NCBI RefSeq assembly: GCF_029962835.1
Contig: NC_080590.1
Coordinates: 70,767,501 to 70,831,500 of the forward strand
Source: Magnolia sinica
Taxonomy: Eukaryota > Streptophyta > Magnoliopsida > Magnoliales > Magnoliaceae
DNA: 64,000 nt
Direction: 5' to 3'
How positions within the stretch are numbered: the first letter of the stretch is position 1; each line of letters opens with the position of its first letter. Below the pieces are notes generated by a model. It was not told the DNA's origin and ran no database searches. It saw nothing but the letters and a program-made list of their open reading frames with translations. Positions 11,685 to 23,368 of this stretch are shown here, one piece after another. A program made the translations under genes and the position numbers.

Positions 11685-11959
11685 ATGGAGGAGCCTTTGG
11701 AAATACCTATCATCAGTGATTTGACCACGGTTTTGGGTTCCATCTCTCAGGTATATAGCCTTTGCATGGTTTATTTATTGGAGGTGACTTTGAGTAATAA
11801 TGTAGCATGAATCCCGATTCCTATTCATAATGGGATTTTAGAATTTTACTTTTTGGATGCCAGTTCGGACTCCGCCCTGTGTATTTCATTCTGATGAGAT
11901 TCATTCTCCTTTGGCAGTCGAAAGCAGTTAGTGTGGTCATCGATTTCACTGACCCGTGA
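11685..11959 (+). pseudogene. Possible two-exon gene fragment, 35 codons
   Basis: ATG at 11685 opens a 22-codon exon (MEEPLEIPIISDLTTVLGSI..) ending CAG at 11750 before GTATAT. A good acceptor TCTCCTTTGGCAG ends at 11917, and the in-frame continuation SKAVSVVIDFTDP ends at TGA 11957-11959. The join preserves phase 0 and looks like natural coding sequence, but it is very short. It could be the first exons of a gene truncated by repeats or a chance open stretch. No family is recognised. Confidence 0.3.
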
Positions 11960-12259
11960 TGCTTATATGACATCCAACTAATTAAGTTAGAAATATTCAG
12001 TTTTATCTTTGACGATTTATTTCCTTTTAGGTATACGGAGTCTGGCTTTATAAATGTCTTAACTAAATGGATAAATAGTAAAATCTTGTTGATGTATGTA
12101 TTTGATTGAGTGATTTATTTGCCTCTTCTGCTTATCATCTAACTGAAAGTGCATTTGAATGCGGATATGATTCTTATCCTTGGATGTAGATCCACTTATT
12201 GTTGTACCTTTCTCTGAAAGTGATTTATTTTTCAGCCCACCAGGCATAGGGAGTGGATG

Positions 12260-12530
12260 ACTATCAGGCCAATTGAGCATCCAAACACATCCAAAATGAT
12301 ATTTAGTCCAGTTTCATATTTATCTCAATCTTTTAAATTTTGTGCATGTGATTCTTATTAAACAATTGTGTGAATTTTATTTTATTTTTTTAGACAACTA
12401 TCAGGCCAATTGAGCATCCAAACACACCCAAAATGATATTTAGTCCAGTTTCATCTTTAGCCCAATCCTTTGAATTTTGTGAATGTGATTCTTATTATAA
12501 AATCGTATGAATTTTTTTTGGATGACTATC
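12260..12530. repeat. About 130-bp tandem duplication plus a partial third unit
   Basis: The word ACTATCAGGCCAATTGAGCA begins at 12260 and 12397, followed by matching sequence through TGTGATTCTTATT. GGATGACTATCAGG reappears at 12521-12534. Units differ by a few substitutions and a T-run. Origin unknown. Confidence 0.88.
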
Positions 12531-12589
12531 AGGTGCAACAGGATCAAAAAAAAACCATATATAATGTTTTTTTTATTTTGCAGAAATTT

Positions 12590-12874
12590 TAGCGATGGAC
12601 CAAATCCGTCACTAATTTCTGTACAAGTCGAAAATCATCGACAAATTTGACCATCATTTCTCCCAAGATCAGCGACGGACCGTATCTGTCACAAAAGTTT
12701 ATAATGACAATTCTAGTGGATTTTCAATAATTCAGCAATGAATTTTTTATCAAGATCAGCGACGGACCATATCCGTCGCAAAAGTTTATAACGACAATTC
12801 TGTCATTTAACCTTCGCAACGCAACAAACAGCGATGGATCTGGTCCGTCATAAATTCGCGATTTTGGCGTAGTG
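12590..12874. mobile_element. Right end of a CACTA element
   Basis: The segment ends ATTTTGGCGTAGTG at 12861-12874, the reverse complement of a CACTACGCCAAAAT terminus typical of plant CACTA elements. Inside it, AGCGACGGACC...TCCGTC motifs recur four times as inverted or direct subterminal repeats (12591, 12670, 12759 and 12831). The matching left CACTA end is not found, so the element is truncated on the left. No transposase coding is present. Confidence 0.8.
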
Positions 12875-12899
12875 ACATAGGTTGTCAAATTTCCTGAGA

Positions 12900-14366
12900 C
12901 AAAAAGCGCTTCAACGTAGAACCTCGAGATCAGCTTATGTTCAAGAAAAGATCAGAATAACTTAAAGAAATCATCGCGAAATCGTCACCCGAATTCAAGA
13001 CAAAGTTCAAGTCAAAGTGACTCAGATATTTGATATATCTCTGGTGGTATAAACCCTAGAAAGACCTTAGGACTGTGCTTTCAAAAATTCTTTATCATGG
13101 GTTTTTTCTAGTGTTTTTGCCTGGAATTTGGCCAGCTTCTGGTTCAGCCAACCTAAACTTCCTTGCCTAGCCCAATTTCAAGCCCGAAGCAAATAACAAC
13201 TTTTGTTAGAAATTCGGCTAGCCCAAGTTTGAAATTTAGCTAGCCCGAGAAAGTTCGGGTGAAATTTCAGCAACTTATATTTTTGGAATTCGCGAGAACT
13301 TGGCCAGCCGAATCGTGATGTTCGGCTAGCGGAACTTGACCTCAAGCTAGTCAAATTTTGGATAATTTTTATCTCGCGCAATCTGAAATTCGTTGAACAG
13401 AATCCGGTGAACTCGAGCTAGTTGAAACCTATCTCGGACTAACCGAAGTTGTAACTTTTTTGCCTATGAATTGAGTCTTTCTCTCATTCTGAATTACACA
13501 AAATTATTATCATAATTCTTTTGTAAGAGAGAAAAAAGCTTAAGTCCTCGTAAAGCTATTTGTTGGTATTTATAATTTATTTTAATAACTTATTCAATTC
13601 CTTTTATTTTTAGATCTTTTAAGTCTTAATCTAAGAGAGCAAACTATACTCTTCTTTGAAATATAAGAGAATTGAATTAAGTAACATTTGGATTTTTCAT
13701 AATTAAAATCTATAGAACCCTAGACTCTTTTTGTCTGATTGAACATTGCGCCATCTACGTTCAAGAAAGAAGTCCTACTACGAGCTTCTACTACATCTTC
13801 TACGGTTGAAGATAAGTATACTTTCTAAAACTCTTTTTAGGTTTTTCTGAGACATCCTGTGAAAATCTCAGGTCAGGTTTTGTTTGAGATAACCTGTGAA
13901 AATCTCAGTTGGGTTTTTATTGTGATAGCCCATGAAAATCACAATGAATTGTATCCAGTTGTTAAGGTGACCCTGTGAAAACCTTTTTATAGTAAAGCCA
14001 AAATTATGAGGGAAGTAATTTTGGGAGTGGAGTAAGTGTGGTTGTTTTTAAGCAACGAACCACTATAACTCCTTGTATTATATGGTGAATGCTTTATTAT
14101 TATTTTTGGTAATTGGATGTAATTTATTATTTCAGTTCAGTGGTGATTGTTGTAACCTTTTATAGACTCATGCTAGTTTGAAAGTTTGATTTTAAAGACA
14201 TTCGTGAAATAAGGTTGTCCTACCTAATATTTTAGGTGAAGGTTGTCCTATGAATTATTTGAAATCAAGGTTTCAATACTCAAGCGATTGAGATTTTTGT
14301 AATATTTTTATATTTTACATTTATTTCAATTATTTGGCATTGTCCTATTCAACCCCTCTAGGACAT
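12900..14366 (+). mobile_element. LTR-like block A, ends CCTATTCAACCCCTCTAGGACA
   Basis: From about 13.0 kb the sequence has LTR character. Around 13.13-13.44 kb a TTCGGCTAGCC/GGCTAGCCGAA motif recurs, often in palindromic pairs. Repeated GTGAAAATCTCAGG phrases lie at 13.85-13.98 kb. The block finishes in CCTATTCAACCCCTCTAGGACA at 14345-14366, a tail familiar from plant Copia-type LTR boundaries. The start was not located. No coding is present. Confidence 0.5.
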
Positions 14367-16349
14367 CACTAGCTCTCCATTTCATATATTAAGCCTCACT
14401 TCCTAACCAAACCCTATCTAGTAAAAGACACGCTTAAAATAAGCCTAAACTTGCCCAAAACTATATTTGTAAAATCCTTGGTAAACTTAGATTAGGATTT
14501 GTTTAAAGCCTATGGAGATAGAAGCAAATTTGTAAATTTCATGTTCTGTCAATTGCAATCGAACTGCAATCGAGCAACTTAGATGGCATCGAACACCTGT
14601 TCGATGGCATCGAAATAGAGGCCTATCAATTAAGCAACTAAACTGCAAAAATTCTAAATAAGGTCGATGGAATCGAAAGAAGTTCGGTGCAATCGAAACT
14701 TAAGTTTCGATGGCATCGAACCCACTTCGATGACATTGATATAAGGCCAAATATATCTAGAAAGCTTTGAAAAATTTTAGGTATATTCGACGCAATCAAA
14801 CCCCTTTTGATGGCATCGAAGTAAGTTATCAATGGCATTGAATACAGTTCCATAGCATCGAAAGTGGGACCAGTTTGTCCAGCAAGCTTTCAAGGAAAAT
14901 TCATATATTCTCAATGTAGCAAAAGCCACTCGATGATAGGAAAAATCAAATTTCGATTGCATTGAAAGGTTGTTCAATGGAATCGAAATATGGACCAAAC
15001 TATCCAGTGAGTTTTCATAGGAAAATCTATTTATTCTCGATGCAATCGAAATGGCTTTGATGACATCAAGATTTAAATCTCGATGGCATCAAAAAAGAGC
15101 TCAATATGTCCAGCAACCAAAGTGTATTTTTCAAAGAAAATCCCAATGGCATCGAACAAAATCTGTTCTGCACTAATTTGAAAACCTTAGTGGAGGAAGT
15201 CAATGGAATCGAAGAAGGTTCGATGACATCGAAGGAAACTTCGATGAAATCGAAGACCCTTTGATGGCATCGACAATGACAGATTTCTGCCCTTTTTTTA
15301 CTATTGGGATTTGATTTGACTTTATTTATCACTTGGGTTGCTTCTTAGCTTTTTGAGTAAGCATTGAAGAGAGATTTGAGGGAGTTATTACCTGAGTTAT
15401 TCCCCTTCCTCTCAAGCCGTCTTTCCCATAAGAGTTCATCATTCAATCCATGACTTAAGGGCATTTATTGATATATTCATAGCTTGGATTGAAAAATGAA
15501 CTCCGGCCTTCATTGATCATTCAGAAGCACACTTTAACGGAAAATCATTATGTTGGGATCTTTGAATGCTTAACTTCTGGGAATCTTCTCTAGCTCTTAA
15601 AGACACATCATTAATTAGAGAAGATCGAACAAACCCTAACCCAATAAGCCCATACCTCGATTGGAGCATCTACAAGCTATTGCAGTTCAAGCGAGCTGAA
15701 GACACTTGATTGGCAAGAAGATCGTCATCAGCATGTGTTAAACGGGTCTCACTCACCTACAAGTAAGTAATAGAGTCCATTGAGTCTGAAGCCATTTCCT
15801 TGTGTAGGATTGTAATTCAAAGTTTGGTTCTCAAACTTGCTAAGACCTTTCATAGGCCTCCAATAGGAGAATACATGAAGAGTCCTTGTGTAGGATCTAC
15901 TACCTTATGTAGGCATTAGAGTTGCCTTATGTAGGCATTGTGAGTTACCTTGTGTAGGAACCTAGGGTTATCTTGTGTAGGCACCTTAGTTAACATTGTG
16001 TAGGTTGTAAAGGTTTATGGTTAACTTGATTTAAAACCATTGGATTGTAAAATCCGGTACACTCATAGGGATTAGTGCATCAGCCGAGAGGGGAGTAGGC
16101 ACATAGTCGAACCACTATATATCATTGTGTTTGTGATGTATGCTTTTGTCTATATTGTGTTGATTCATTATTTGATTAATTTCCACGCACTACATGTTTG
16201 ATGCATTACAACTTTTATATATTTCACTATCCTATCTTTTAATTGTGATTAATTGTTAATTAATCATTCTTGCTAGTGATTAGAAGTCAATATCTGCACT
16301 AAGTAGGATTAACATTTTTAAAAGTCCTATTCACCCCCTCTAGGACACT
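14367..16349 (+). mobile_element. LTR-like block B with TTCGATGGCATCGAA array
   Basis: It ends CCTATTCACCCCCTCTAGGACA at 16327-16349, paralleling block A. Between 14.56 and 15.29 kb about twenty degenerate copies of TTCGATGNCATCGAA occur, spaced tens of bases apart. From 15.86 to 16.01 kb the phrase CTTGTGTAGG(C/A) recurs about seven times, as in U5 regions of plant Copia LTRs. No open coding. Superfamily assignment (Copia) is an inference from the tail and U5 phrases. Confidence 0.5.
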
Positions 16350-16375
16350 TAGACATAATTCTATACTTCGCTAAT

Positions 16376-17740
16376 AGCGGTTTACCGCAATTTCACTTTC
16401 AATGCATCATCAAGAGTTCTAGTGGATGGAAGTCCACTAGACGACCCTTGAGGATTTTGGTTGCATTCTCCGATGGTCTGTTCCTCCAACTAAAATTTAG
16501 ATGGTTTCACCAATCAGGAGTGTATATGTTGGAATTTAGTGCGCTGAAGGGGCGTTGGTAAGTGTTTCCAGCATTTGCTTGAGCATACAACACATCTTGG
16601 AAAGTGGGGATTGTAGGACAATCTTTTATTAGGTGTACATCATTTGCACAAATACCACTTACAATTTCAACAACCGCCTTGGGTCGAATCTTGTCCTTCC
16701 TTGATTCCAAGGCCTCAATTTTCTGTGTAAGGTCCGCCAACCTTACACTAACATCTTCCTCATCTTTAAGCACATATACTCCCTTCTCTATTTGCACTAC
16801 CTTGGGATTACTAGCTTGGTTAGATGTATCACATGATTAGGAGTTCTCGGCTAGCATGTCAAAGTAATCCCAGGCATCTTCCGGTTCCTTGTCCATAAAT
16901 TTGTCATTACACATCACCTCTACAAATTGGCACATACTTGGATTCAGTCCTTCATGGAAAAAGTTAATCATTCGCCAAATTTCATAGCCATAGTGTGGGA
17001 AAGCAAAAGGTAATTCCTTGAACCGTTCCCAACATTCAAAAAAAGTTTCATCCCCTTTTTGGGATAAAATCATTATGTCACGTATGGGAGTATTTCACAT
17101 CATCTCTACGAATTGGCGCACACTTGGCTTAAGTCCTTCATGGAAAAAGTTAATCATTTGCCAAATTTCATAGCCATAGTGTGGGAAAGCAAAAAAGTAA
17201 TTCCTTGAACTGTTCCTAACACTCAAAAAAAGTTTTATCCCCTTTTGGGATAAAATCATTATGTCATGTTGGGGAATATTGGTTTTATTAGCTGAGAAGA
17301 ACTTTTTAAGGAACTCTCGGTTCATCTCAGCCCAACTGCCAATGGATCTCGGCCTTAAGGAGTAAAGCCATGATTCGGCCATCTCCTTTAGTGAAAATGG
17401 GAATAATTTCAGTCAGATAATGTCAGTAAGAACTTTGTTAAAGTGTATGGTTGCTACCATCTTTTCAAATTCTTTTAAGTGTAAGTATGGACTTTCTGAA
17501 TCAAGCCCATGAAACTTGGGAAATAATTGGATCGTCCCCAGTTTGAAGTCCACGTTTCCTACATTTATTGGGAAAATCATGCAGAAAGGTGTGCTTGTTC
17601 TCACCAGTGATAAATAATCTCGTAAGGTTTGAACCAGTGGAACTCAGTGTACCACATTCTCATCACGCACCATCTTAATTGGTGGTGTGTGATGCATAGG
17701 GTTCTTATCAAAATATTGTTCGTCTTCGACCATAGTTGCA
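16376..17740 (-). pseudogene. gag: Gag of a Tat/Athila-type Ty3/gypsy element, degenerate
   Basis: Minus-strand fragments in order (17.74 to 16.38 kb) match plant Tat/Athila-lineage Gag: RTSTPFCMIFPINVGN, QLFPKFHGLDSESPYLHLKE, LYSLRPRSIGSWAEMNREFL, ERFKELPFAFPHYGYE, FFHEGLNPSMCQFVE, then EDAWDYFDMLAENS. A divergent C-terminal region follows, with a degenerate zinc-knuckle-like GICANDVHLIKDCPT. Gag packages retroelement RNA; this copy is broken by frameshifts and an internal duplication, and is cut off near 16376 by block B. Its LTR and primer-binding site lie to the right (18.13 kb onward), so it belongs to the element split by the Tekay-type insertion. Confidence 0.85.
16910..17281 (-). repeat. 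186-bp tandem duplication inside gag
   Basis: CACATCAC/TCTCTACAAATTGGC at 16910 recurs at 17096, with the whole following segment (TTCATAGCCATAGTGTGGGA). The period of 186 bp equals 62 codons, so it would have kept frame. The right copy now carries frameshifting indels (an extra AA after GAAAGC), while the left remains open. Confidence 0.88.
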
Positions 17741-18157
17741 GATGTTTCACGAGTATTTAGGTGTTTTCTAACTCGTCGATGGATTTCGGGTCCGTCAACT
17801 AAACCTCATTCACTTAGAAGTCTCAATATATGGTCTCTTACCCACTTAGGCATGAACCACACAAAATTATAATGCTAATCCTAAGTCGTACAACAATTAT
17901 GGAAGTAATTAGAGGGAAAGAGGAAGGATGTTACTTCAAGGGAAGAACTAGAGTGAAGATTCTATAAGACAAAAAACAATGTTAGTGGGGTTAAAAAGAA
18001 ATTATAAAAATAAGATAAATCATAAATCTTAAGAATTAGAAGATCCTAGGTTAGAAATATTCAAAAATTAGAAAGATCTAACCTAAAACAAAAATCTACC
18101 TAGAAAAACTAAACCTAATCGTGTTCAACACCACTCCCTAGCAATGGTACCAAAAAT
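17741..18157 (-). other. Tat/Athila leader and primer-binding site
   Basis: On the minus strand, TGGTACCATTGCTAGGGAG at 18134-18152 follows directly after the LTR edge. It resembles the TGGCGCCGTTGCCGGGGA primer site of plant Tat/Athila elements, with several changes mostly of C-to-T or G-to-A type. The rest is an untranslated leader up to gag. Confidence 0.75.
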
Positions 18158-19378
18158 TATTCACAACCCCGAGTGCAGGGTCGCGATGTAGTAATAACTC
18201 AGTGAGATCAAGGTCGAATCCACAGGGAATGGGGAATATGGTCTAGAACTAATCTAAGTTTAACTGTTTTATCTTGGTTTTTAATGTAGTGATGTGAAAG
18301 GAAAAATAAGTAATAATGATAAAACACTAAGGATCCAGGAATCCACTTGTATTAACTCAACATCAACTTGTTGCTTTAATATAAAATAATACAACTAGAA
18401 TCGAAGCCCTAATCTATCCAATCAGATGATAGAGCGGTTAAATCATTCTCAAATATTAAGATGAATATGATTTCAATTGACTGGTTCTTTCATTAAGCAC
18501 TCAGACATCAATTGCAGGAAGTCAAAAGCATCCAATGCACCCCTAAGCATCATTGGATCAATCAATTATACAGATTGATTCTTTCTCTAGATCAAAGCTA
18601 AACAATTGCTAAATTAGAGCACTCATTGTACCCGGAGTGCACAACGAATCCAGAAATAAACAACTCAAAGACTTTCAAAGTAAATTCAAACCAAACCAAT
18701 CTACTATCATCATTCAAAGTAATAGTATTGAATTCAACAAACTAAACACTGACATTAATTACAAGCTTCATCCTTTAGCCTTAGCTAAGAGATTAGCCTA
18801 ATAAGACTAACATCTTAAATGAAAAATAGAAAAATTAACTAGAAAAGAAAGATTAGAGAGGAAGGAAGAACTCCTTGAAGCACCACCACTCCTTGCTCTA
18901 CTCACCCTACCCTCATTCGTGCTTTGGAAAACTCATAAGATCCCTTTATATAATCTTTGCTTGGACCGACTTTGAAATTGTCTCTAATTTACACAGTTTA
19001 CGTAGCTTTGATTGGTGCTTCGATGGGACTTTGATGGCCTTCTACTGTTGCCAGCTTCGATAGGACTTTGATGGCCTTCTAGTGTTGCCACCAATCTAAA
19101 ACGACCAACAGTATTTTGTTTGTCACTGGACTCCTCTCAGTTAGTGTCTTTCTTAGCACTTATTCACATTATTTAATAGTTTGAATGGTGCAACATCAAA
19201 GTCCAATCGATAAGTTCGATTCAAATTTGGAAATTGTCCCTCGCGTATTCTGTAAAGTCTGCGTGAGTCTTCAATGTCATCACCCGAGCTTCGATGGAAT
19301 CAAACTGTCTTCAATGTCATCGAGCATGTTCTTGATGAGATCGAGAACGTCCGAAACTGTCTAGCAAGTAAATCTCAC
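18158..19378 (-). mobile_element. Tat/Athila LTR, part 1 (3' part of the LTR)
   Basis: The minus strand ends with the Tat/Athila-like phrase ACCCTGCACTCGGGGTTGTG. It is collinear with the solo LTR at 55236-56766: the promoter-proximal leader GGAAGGAAGAACTCCTTG, TTTATATAA near 18951, then TCGATGGGA repeats. The LTR is interrupted at 19378 by the Tekay-type element and resumes at 37129. Combined length is about 1.72 kb. Confidence 0.85.
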
Positions 19379-22300
19379 TGTAACATCTTAGAAAAATCCG
19401 TACAAGGACCCGAGTACCACCTCAGGCAGAAATCACCCAAGACTAAAACCTTTAGAAATTAGGTTAATGTTAGCAAGTGCTAAACTAGAGTGCTTATGAA
19501 ATTAGCACTAATCACTTTAAATATGATCTGTAAGACCTAAAACATGCAGTATCATTGACGCTACATTACCCTAAAATCTAGAATCCGTCCTTAAACCCAG
19601 TTGCTCTCGGGAGCACATCGAAACTCCGTATCGGACCTGGACCGCACGTCCAAAGTCTGATGACCGCGAAACTATAAATTTATAGCCGCATTACTGGACT
19701 TGACAACCCTTTTGAAAATCAAGTCTTAATTGTGTCTAGAAATACACAACTTGAGCCCGAAGTGAAGAGTGTGAGAAACGTGAAAATATTTAGAAATAAA
19801 AATCTGAATTTAAGTAATCTGAGTCATGTCGCTTGTGGGCCAAATATAAGGATTCAAACTGTTAGAATCTGACCCAAATACACCCTCAGATCAGGGGAAA
19901 TGTCCCATACATGGCAATGCACTTGTGGCCCTGATCGAGTGCCCTTGACCGTTGAACTAAAACTGGTCCACCACGGCTGATCTGTAAACCTGATCGGGAC
20001 GAAAACTCAGCCTGACCTAGATCCATAGTCAGGGAGCTTAAGTCCGACCGCACGTGGAAAAGGGGCCACCAGAAGTGCTCCGTTGGACCGGAACAGTCTG
20101 TATTTGGATATAACCTAAGTATACCTTGGCCCTGGGGCCATTTCCATCAAACATGGGCCTATATAAGGACCTTAAACACTCTCTCTCATATGCCATACGA
20201 ATTTTCCAAACCCTAAGGGAAAGAAGAGAGAAAAGTGAAGAAGAAAGGGAGGAAGAGAGAGAGAGTGAGAGATAAATGTTGGGATTTTTTCCTGACGCTC
20301 CACGTGCTTATCCACCACTCCTGTGTCGCTTACGGGTGATACCAATCCCGTTCTTAGGTAAGAAAACCTAACCCTAATCTGTTTTAGGGTTTCAGATAGT
20401 GTAAGTTATGAAATAGCTAACCTAATTCAAGCTATAGGTTGCCAATACGTCGTTGACAAAGGCTAAGTGTCAAAAACAAATCTATTATGAGTTTACCGGC
20501 GAAAGGTGCGGACTATAAACATATAGGTTATGCTTTTCAAGGCTTTCAATGTCAGTTAATGGTTTATTACCGATGTGGGTGCTATTTCACATGCCGAATG
20601 CGATGTTTGTTTCGCGTTTCTGATATATATGAACTATATTGAGTTTAGTGTATTTCATGTATATGTAGAAAGTATCGTATACGTATGGAATTTGAACGTG
20701 TGTTTGCCATGATTAATTATCGTATGTTTATGCTAGTTGTATGTGTAATAACTCCTTGGCGAAAGGTTTTGTCCTAATACGTGCTATCTCCAACATACGT
20801 CATATATGTTGGAATATGTAGTCTAAGTGTTTGTAGAAATGTCTGAATGAACAAATGTGTAATAAATTGTACTTTATATGGGTGTTGAGAAGAGATTCTC
20901 AACTACCTTAACGATGTGTATGATTTCCTCCATGTAACTTATATTCATTGTCTGTTTCACTTAGACACTGCATATGTGTGAATTCATGTTTAAGTTGAAA
21001 TCCATCAAATGCTCACATGCTGGTATGATTGGAATTTGTTGATCCATTACTGTTCTGATTAGCATGTATGATTTTCTGTAAAATTGAATGTGTTTGGGAC
21101 TATGAAATAGTCCAGGCAATCGGTAACAAGTTCTGAATTGGTGGCTGAGGTTGTCTCGCCACATAGGACGTGATCGATGAATCCAAGCCGTACTTGGGAT
21201 GTCGGCAGTGGTTAGGCCACGCAGAGTGCTTACGCACTTCCTGTTGATTAACTCAATGTGCGCTCGTACTAGTCAAGCTCGTCAAATAACCCGATTGACC
21301 TGATGTATGTTCACCATGTATGGACGCTACTGCTTGAATCTAAGGTACCAAACTCACCAGTGAAAATCCTTTAAAACCTTGGTACCTCGATCCGCTAAGA
21401 CTCATGAGCCAGGCATGGGACACCGGAGTCGAACTGTCGGCCTACGCTGGGGTGACGAGCCTCCCCGTAGTGACCACTGAGCAACCCAGACTCATGAGCC
21501 GAATATGGTGGTATGGGACACTGTATTCGATCTGTCGGCCTACACTGATAAGGTGATGAGCCCTTTGTAGTGACCTCGAGCGCATGCTAAAACTGCATGG
21601 AGGCGACGAGCCCTTACGCAGCAACAGGAGTACACTAGGCTTGCACTGATAAGGTGACGAGCCCTTTGCAGCGACCTAGAACCGTATCATCGTATGAGAT
21701 TTACTAGGATTGACGACCCTAGAATGGATCATTGTTTGGGAATTAATATAAGGGAGGTACCTTAGCTTCTCAATCCTGCTGTATGAAAAGGAGTAATAAG
21801 AACTCGGTAATCATGTTCATGCACCGCACTGCATATGCCGTTTGGCGTTAGGCAGAGCACTGAGGAAGTGACTGACATGCGCGACCGTTAGATGAAGATC
21901 GCAGAGGGAGTACAAGCGAAGGCATGCATCAGTTATACATACCATTCTTGCATTAACCAGAGTACTTAGGAATGTTTGATTGTATTGCCTTATCATTATT
22001 GCTTGACTGAATTGATAACTTGTTAACCTTTACTTTATTGTTCTACTGAGTTGATCACTCACTCCCACGTTTTGGGACGGTATTGTGCACACCAACCAGA
22101 CTCTGCCCTAGATGCAGATGGAGACCCGACTTATGAGGCGGACGCGGATTTCGTAGATGATGAGGATGCCTTCTCCTATATGCAGTATTCTGACGGGTTT
22201 ACATAGACCGTTCTGATCGGCGGGGCTTCAGGGTTATATTTGTAGTGGACTGTTACATTTTGACATTTTGTAATTTGAATCAATACATGTAATTATTGAC

Positions 22301-22544
22301 CTGGCAATGCATACATACTTTGGGGACCTAAACTGGTTTATAAAGTTATACATACTCGTTTCAGTCTTCCACTTGCGTATTACAACTGTCCCTGAATTAT
22401 GTATTGCTGATTTGGCTTAATCTTATTCATGTTTCATGCACTAATACAGACAACATTTAATCATCATTAAATATGTTGCATAAGTGATGCGTTAGAACTC
22501 GGGAGTTGGACTTCTACTCGACCCCCGATTTTCAGGGCATTACA
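19379..22544 (+). mobile_element. 5' LTR of the Tekay-type element
   Basis: Starts TGTAACATCTTAG and ends CAGGGCATTACA. Contains a TATA box, a GA-rich leader (about 20222-20275) and, at 21.40-21.68 kb, several imperfect units of GTGACGAGCCCTTTGCAGCG type separated by ACTCATGAGCC phrases. Very similar to the two halves of the 3' LTR. Confidence 0.94.
20159..20168 (+). promoter_or_regulatory. TATA box of 5' LTR
   Basis: CTATATAAGG lies upstream of CTCTCTCTCATATGCC, a pyrimidine-rich start region. The identical arrangement is kept in the 3' LTR at 30479. Confidence 0.75.
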
Positions 22545-22547
22545 AGT

Positions 22548-22559
22548 TGGTATCAGAGC
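22548..22559 (+). other. Primer-binding site, initiator tRNA-Met type
   Basis: TGGTATCAGAGC lies 3 bp after the LTR end. This is the usual primer-binding site of many plant Copia and chromoviral gypsy elements, complementary to the 3' end of initiator tRNA-Met. Confidence 0.95.
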
Positions 22560-23368
22560 ATGATTTGGATTAAACCGAACCTGGTTTATGGTCACACGAC
22601 GTACGCTGACGCATTTAGACCTTGGTGGGTGTGAGAAAAATGTAGAAACAAGCTTAGGTTGTCCAGTTTCGCCAATTGGCAAAAGTTACCGAAAACGATC
22701 GCCAAGATCGGGTTCGTACACATCCGTGATCGCTTGAGACGACCCCAGATCATCCCTAGACCATCAATCGATGTGTTTAGACCATAATTTACCCAATCCC
22801 AGCCTTCAACAATCGAGAAAATACGAGGTTACATTAGGAATTACATAAAATGACCCGAAACGACTCAAAACGGAGTCGGGGGCCAAACGGAATATTTTCA
22901 GGGGGACTCAGGGTGGGTCCCACACATTTTTAGGGTCCAAGGGGTAGGAGGACCTCACCCAAAGGGCGAGCCCTCTCCGGATTTTTCAGAGACCAGCGAG
23001 GACCTCGCCGGTTCCGCGAGGCCTCGCCGGCTAGCGGGCCGGTTCGGGTCGACGCCCCTAGGGTGTTATATGGCCCACTGACGTGTGTTGGGATGATTTT
23101 AAACCCCCCAAACACACCTTCCCTTCATAACCTACCCCTCCAAGCTTCCCTTTTTCTTCAAAACTCTTTGGTTCTCTCTCAAATCTCTTCTCCATTCACC
23201 CATTTCATCATTCTCCTTCAACACATACACCCTCCCACCATTTTTTTCATCAAAACCCTCTCCTATCTCTCTCTTTTTCTTTGATTTGAGAGCACAAATC
23301 CCTCATTTGTGTCCCACATACCTTCAAGTTCAACAACCCCTCCTTTTTCCACCTATTTTCTCTTTTCC
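22560..23368 (+). other. Leader between PBS and extra ORF
   Basis: Untranslated leader of about 0.8 kb. A GC-rich block at 22.92-23.06 kb (repeated GCGAGG/CCTCGCCGG words) is followed by a C/T-rich stretch at 23.1-23.3 kb. No coding is supported. Confidence 0.6.
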
